Assembly: GCA_902363455.1 (NCBI GenBank)
Contig: CABJAC010000001.1
Coordinates: 1,510,583-1,574,582 of the forward strand
Direction of reading: 5' to 3'
Source: Caryophanales bacterium
GTDB taxonomy: Bacteria; Bacillota; Bacilli; Exiguobacteriales; Exiguobacteriaceae
DNA: 64,000 bases
Shown here piece by piece: positions 63,052 through 64,000 of this stretch (its first letter is position 1; the number at the start of each line of letters is the position of its first letter). The notes beneath the pieces were generated by a model. That model did no database searches. It had not been told where the DNA came from and worked only from the letters and a program-made list of their open reading frames with translations. The position numbers were made by a program, and so were the translations under genes.

Positions 63052-63301
63052 GATGAACTCCTTTACCTTTCAACTTTCCTGTTATAGTTTACCGTAGTCT
63101 GTCTTGAAAAAATAGCAATCCCTGTCTTGATTCCTTCAAGATGTGTCGATTTTTGGACAGCTATGACAATTGGATTCCCTTCTCTTCTTTAAAGAGCGAT
63201 GCAACTGAAACCACTTTTTCTTCACTCGCTTTCCTCAGGCGAGACACAAGCCAGTTTCCCTGCCCTGAGGTTCAGGAAAGCGGGTCTTGTTTGTCTCTGA
63301 C
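63052..63301. other. Intergenic region with a long imperfect hairpin
   Basis: No gene is seen. An imperfect inverted repeat spans 63240-63298 (outer arms GAGACA/TGTCTC, then interrupted pairing to a loop at about 63263-63275). It has no T tail. It abuts the left end of the second IS element. Confidence 0.4.
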
Positions 63302-64000
63302 TGATATGCTCCCCAAAAAGTAGACAGTTGAAATAAGAAAAACTGTTTACTTTTGAAAGGAGCTTTTTTCTATGTCCAAATTCAAGCGTTCCGCTAGTGA
63401 AAAACTAGATGCCATCCAAACCTATGAAGAAGGTGTGTCCACGTTGTGGGAAGTCGCAAGACTCTTCGGGGTTACACAATCGACTCTACTCAGATGGAGA
63501 CAGATGTATCGTCAAGGCGGTATCTCTGCTTTGGAAAAACGATCAGTATGTACGAAGTATTCCAATGAATTTAAAGACCGAGCTGTGCGCGACGTGCTAG
63601 AAAAAGGTGAGCCCGTCATGGACGTCATCATAAAACGAAACATCTCCAGTACGAGCGTACTCAGACGTTGGATTTCAAACTATAATGGTCGTAGTGAAGG
63701 CAGATTACTAAAGGAGCGATCCACTATGACCAAAGGAAGAATCACGACATTCGAAGAACGCGTCAGTATAGTCAAGGACTGTCTTAAAAACGGAAAGAAA
63801 TATAAAGAAACTGCGAAGACCCATCGGGTCTCCTACCAACAAATCTACAAGTGGGTTCAAAAGTATGAAAAAAACGGGATTGACGGACTGATGGATGGCC
63901 GTGGACGTATGAAACCTTTTGAGGAACTGACGGACGTGGAACGCCTTTCTATCGAGATGAAGAAAGTTGAGCAGGAGAACGAGCTTCTTCGAATGGAAAA
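63302..64000 (+). mobile_element. Second IS3-family element, left end only (cut by window)
   Basis: The left end starts near 63302 (TGATATGCTCCCCAAAAAGT), followed by a hairpin (about 63314-63329 with 63341-63355) and a transposase OrfA gene. The end sequence and protein differ from the IS at 53857, so it is another element of the same family. The right end is outside the window; the exact left boundary is inferred from the TG start. Confidence 0.75.
63372..64000 (+). CDS. IS3-family transposase OrfA (partial, runs off the edge)
   Basis: An open frame from ATG 63372 to the end (209 codons). It has three HTH-like units: SEKLDAIQTYEEGVSTLWEV, SNEFKDRAVRDVLEKGEPVM and FEERVSIVKDCLKNGKKY, and ends in a leucine-zipper segment (ELTDVERLSIEMKKVEQENE). 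AAAGGAG precedes the ATG. This long OrfA is typical of IS3/IS150 relatives; OrfB would follow outside. Confidence 0.85.
   Translation, partial: MSKFKRSASEKLDAIQTYEEGVSTLWEVARLFGVTQSTLLRWRQMYRQGGISALEKRSVCTKYSNEFKDRAVRDVLEKGEPVMDVIIKRNISSTSVLRRWISNYNGRSEGRLLKERSTMTKGRITTFEERVSIVKDCLKNGKKYKETAKTHRVSYQQIYKWVQKYEKNGIDGLMDGRGRMKPFEELTDVERLSIEMKKVEQENELLRME

Noticed and set aside
63409..63600. 63-aa cysteine-rich open frame near the right edge
   Set aside because: It is an out-of-frame shadow of the transposase OrfA that runs from 63372 off the window end.
53857..64000. The two IS3 elements as ends of one composite transposon
   Set aside because: Their end sequences and OrfA proteins differ, and the genes between are ordinary chromosomal functions.

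Overview
The window looks like the chromosome of a low-to-mid GC Firmicute of the Bacillales, most probably Exiguobacterium or a close relative. Supporting signs are strong AGGAGG-type ribosome binding sites, frequent TTG/GTG starts, many short U-tailed hairpin terminators, Bacillus-type operators (Fur, Zur, cre) and Bacillus-like gene families (YtrA-type GntR, DUF1836, DUF4003, DUF975). The genus is inferred from gene content only. No rRNA, tRNA, CRISPR array or prophage was seen.

Left part (1-23 kb): the 3' end of an L7/L12-like gene; a minus-strand block of a DCC thiol oxidoreductase, a Bax-inhibitor-1 membrane protein, an AAC(3)-like acetyltransferase and the SbcCD nuclease; small unknown genes; a thiamine thiazole operon (tenI-thiO-thiS-thiG-thiF) behind a TPP riboswitch plus terminator; a NagZ-like lipoprotein and an OsmC protein; an MFS exporter; a secreted NlpC/P60-fold protein whose catalytic residues are all replaced; a GntR/ABC module with a good promoter and palindromic operator; an SDR, a NUDIX hydrolase and an SH3b-M23 peptidase; and a two-nucleotide-fold flavoprotein behind a near-perfect Zur-type palindrome.

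Middle (23.6-36.5 kb): after a glycerol dehydrogenase comes a complete petrobactin-type locus, asbABCDEF, on the minus strand with deep gene overlaps. Upstream of it are a siderophore-binding lipoprotein, an AraC regulator fused to a substrate-binding domain (Btr-like), two divergent FecCD permeases and a heme-degrading-monooxygenase-like gene. Four Fur-box-like sites mark the transcription units. Together these form an iron-starvation module: 3,4-dihydroxybenzoate synthesis, siderophore assembly, sensing, uptake, and perhaps heme-iron release. No ATPase for the importer is present.

Right part (36.6-64 kb): BrnQ; a DUF2268 lipoprotein; a MetNPQ-type importer whose ATPase lacks the usual C-terminal domain; a 3-hydroxybutyrate/acetoacetate operon (gntP-scoA-scoB-hbd-thl) with a promoter, a cre site and tandem palindromes; a diguanylate cyclase; RpiA; an M3 oligopeptidase; hemolysin III divergent from a DUF1836 regulator; a complete IS3-family element inserted inside a terminator; a histidine kinase with a GGDEF-EAL protein whose catalytic motifs are degraded; YaiI/YqxD; an ABC exporter overlapping a 3-hydroxyisobutyrate-dehydrogenase-like gene; DUF975; and the left end of a second IS3-family element that runs off the window.
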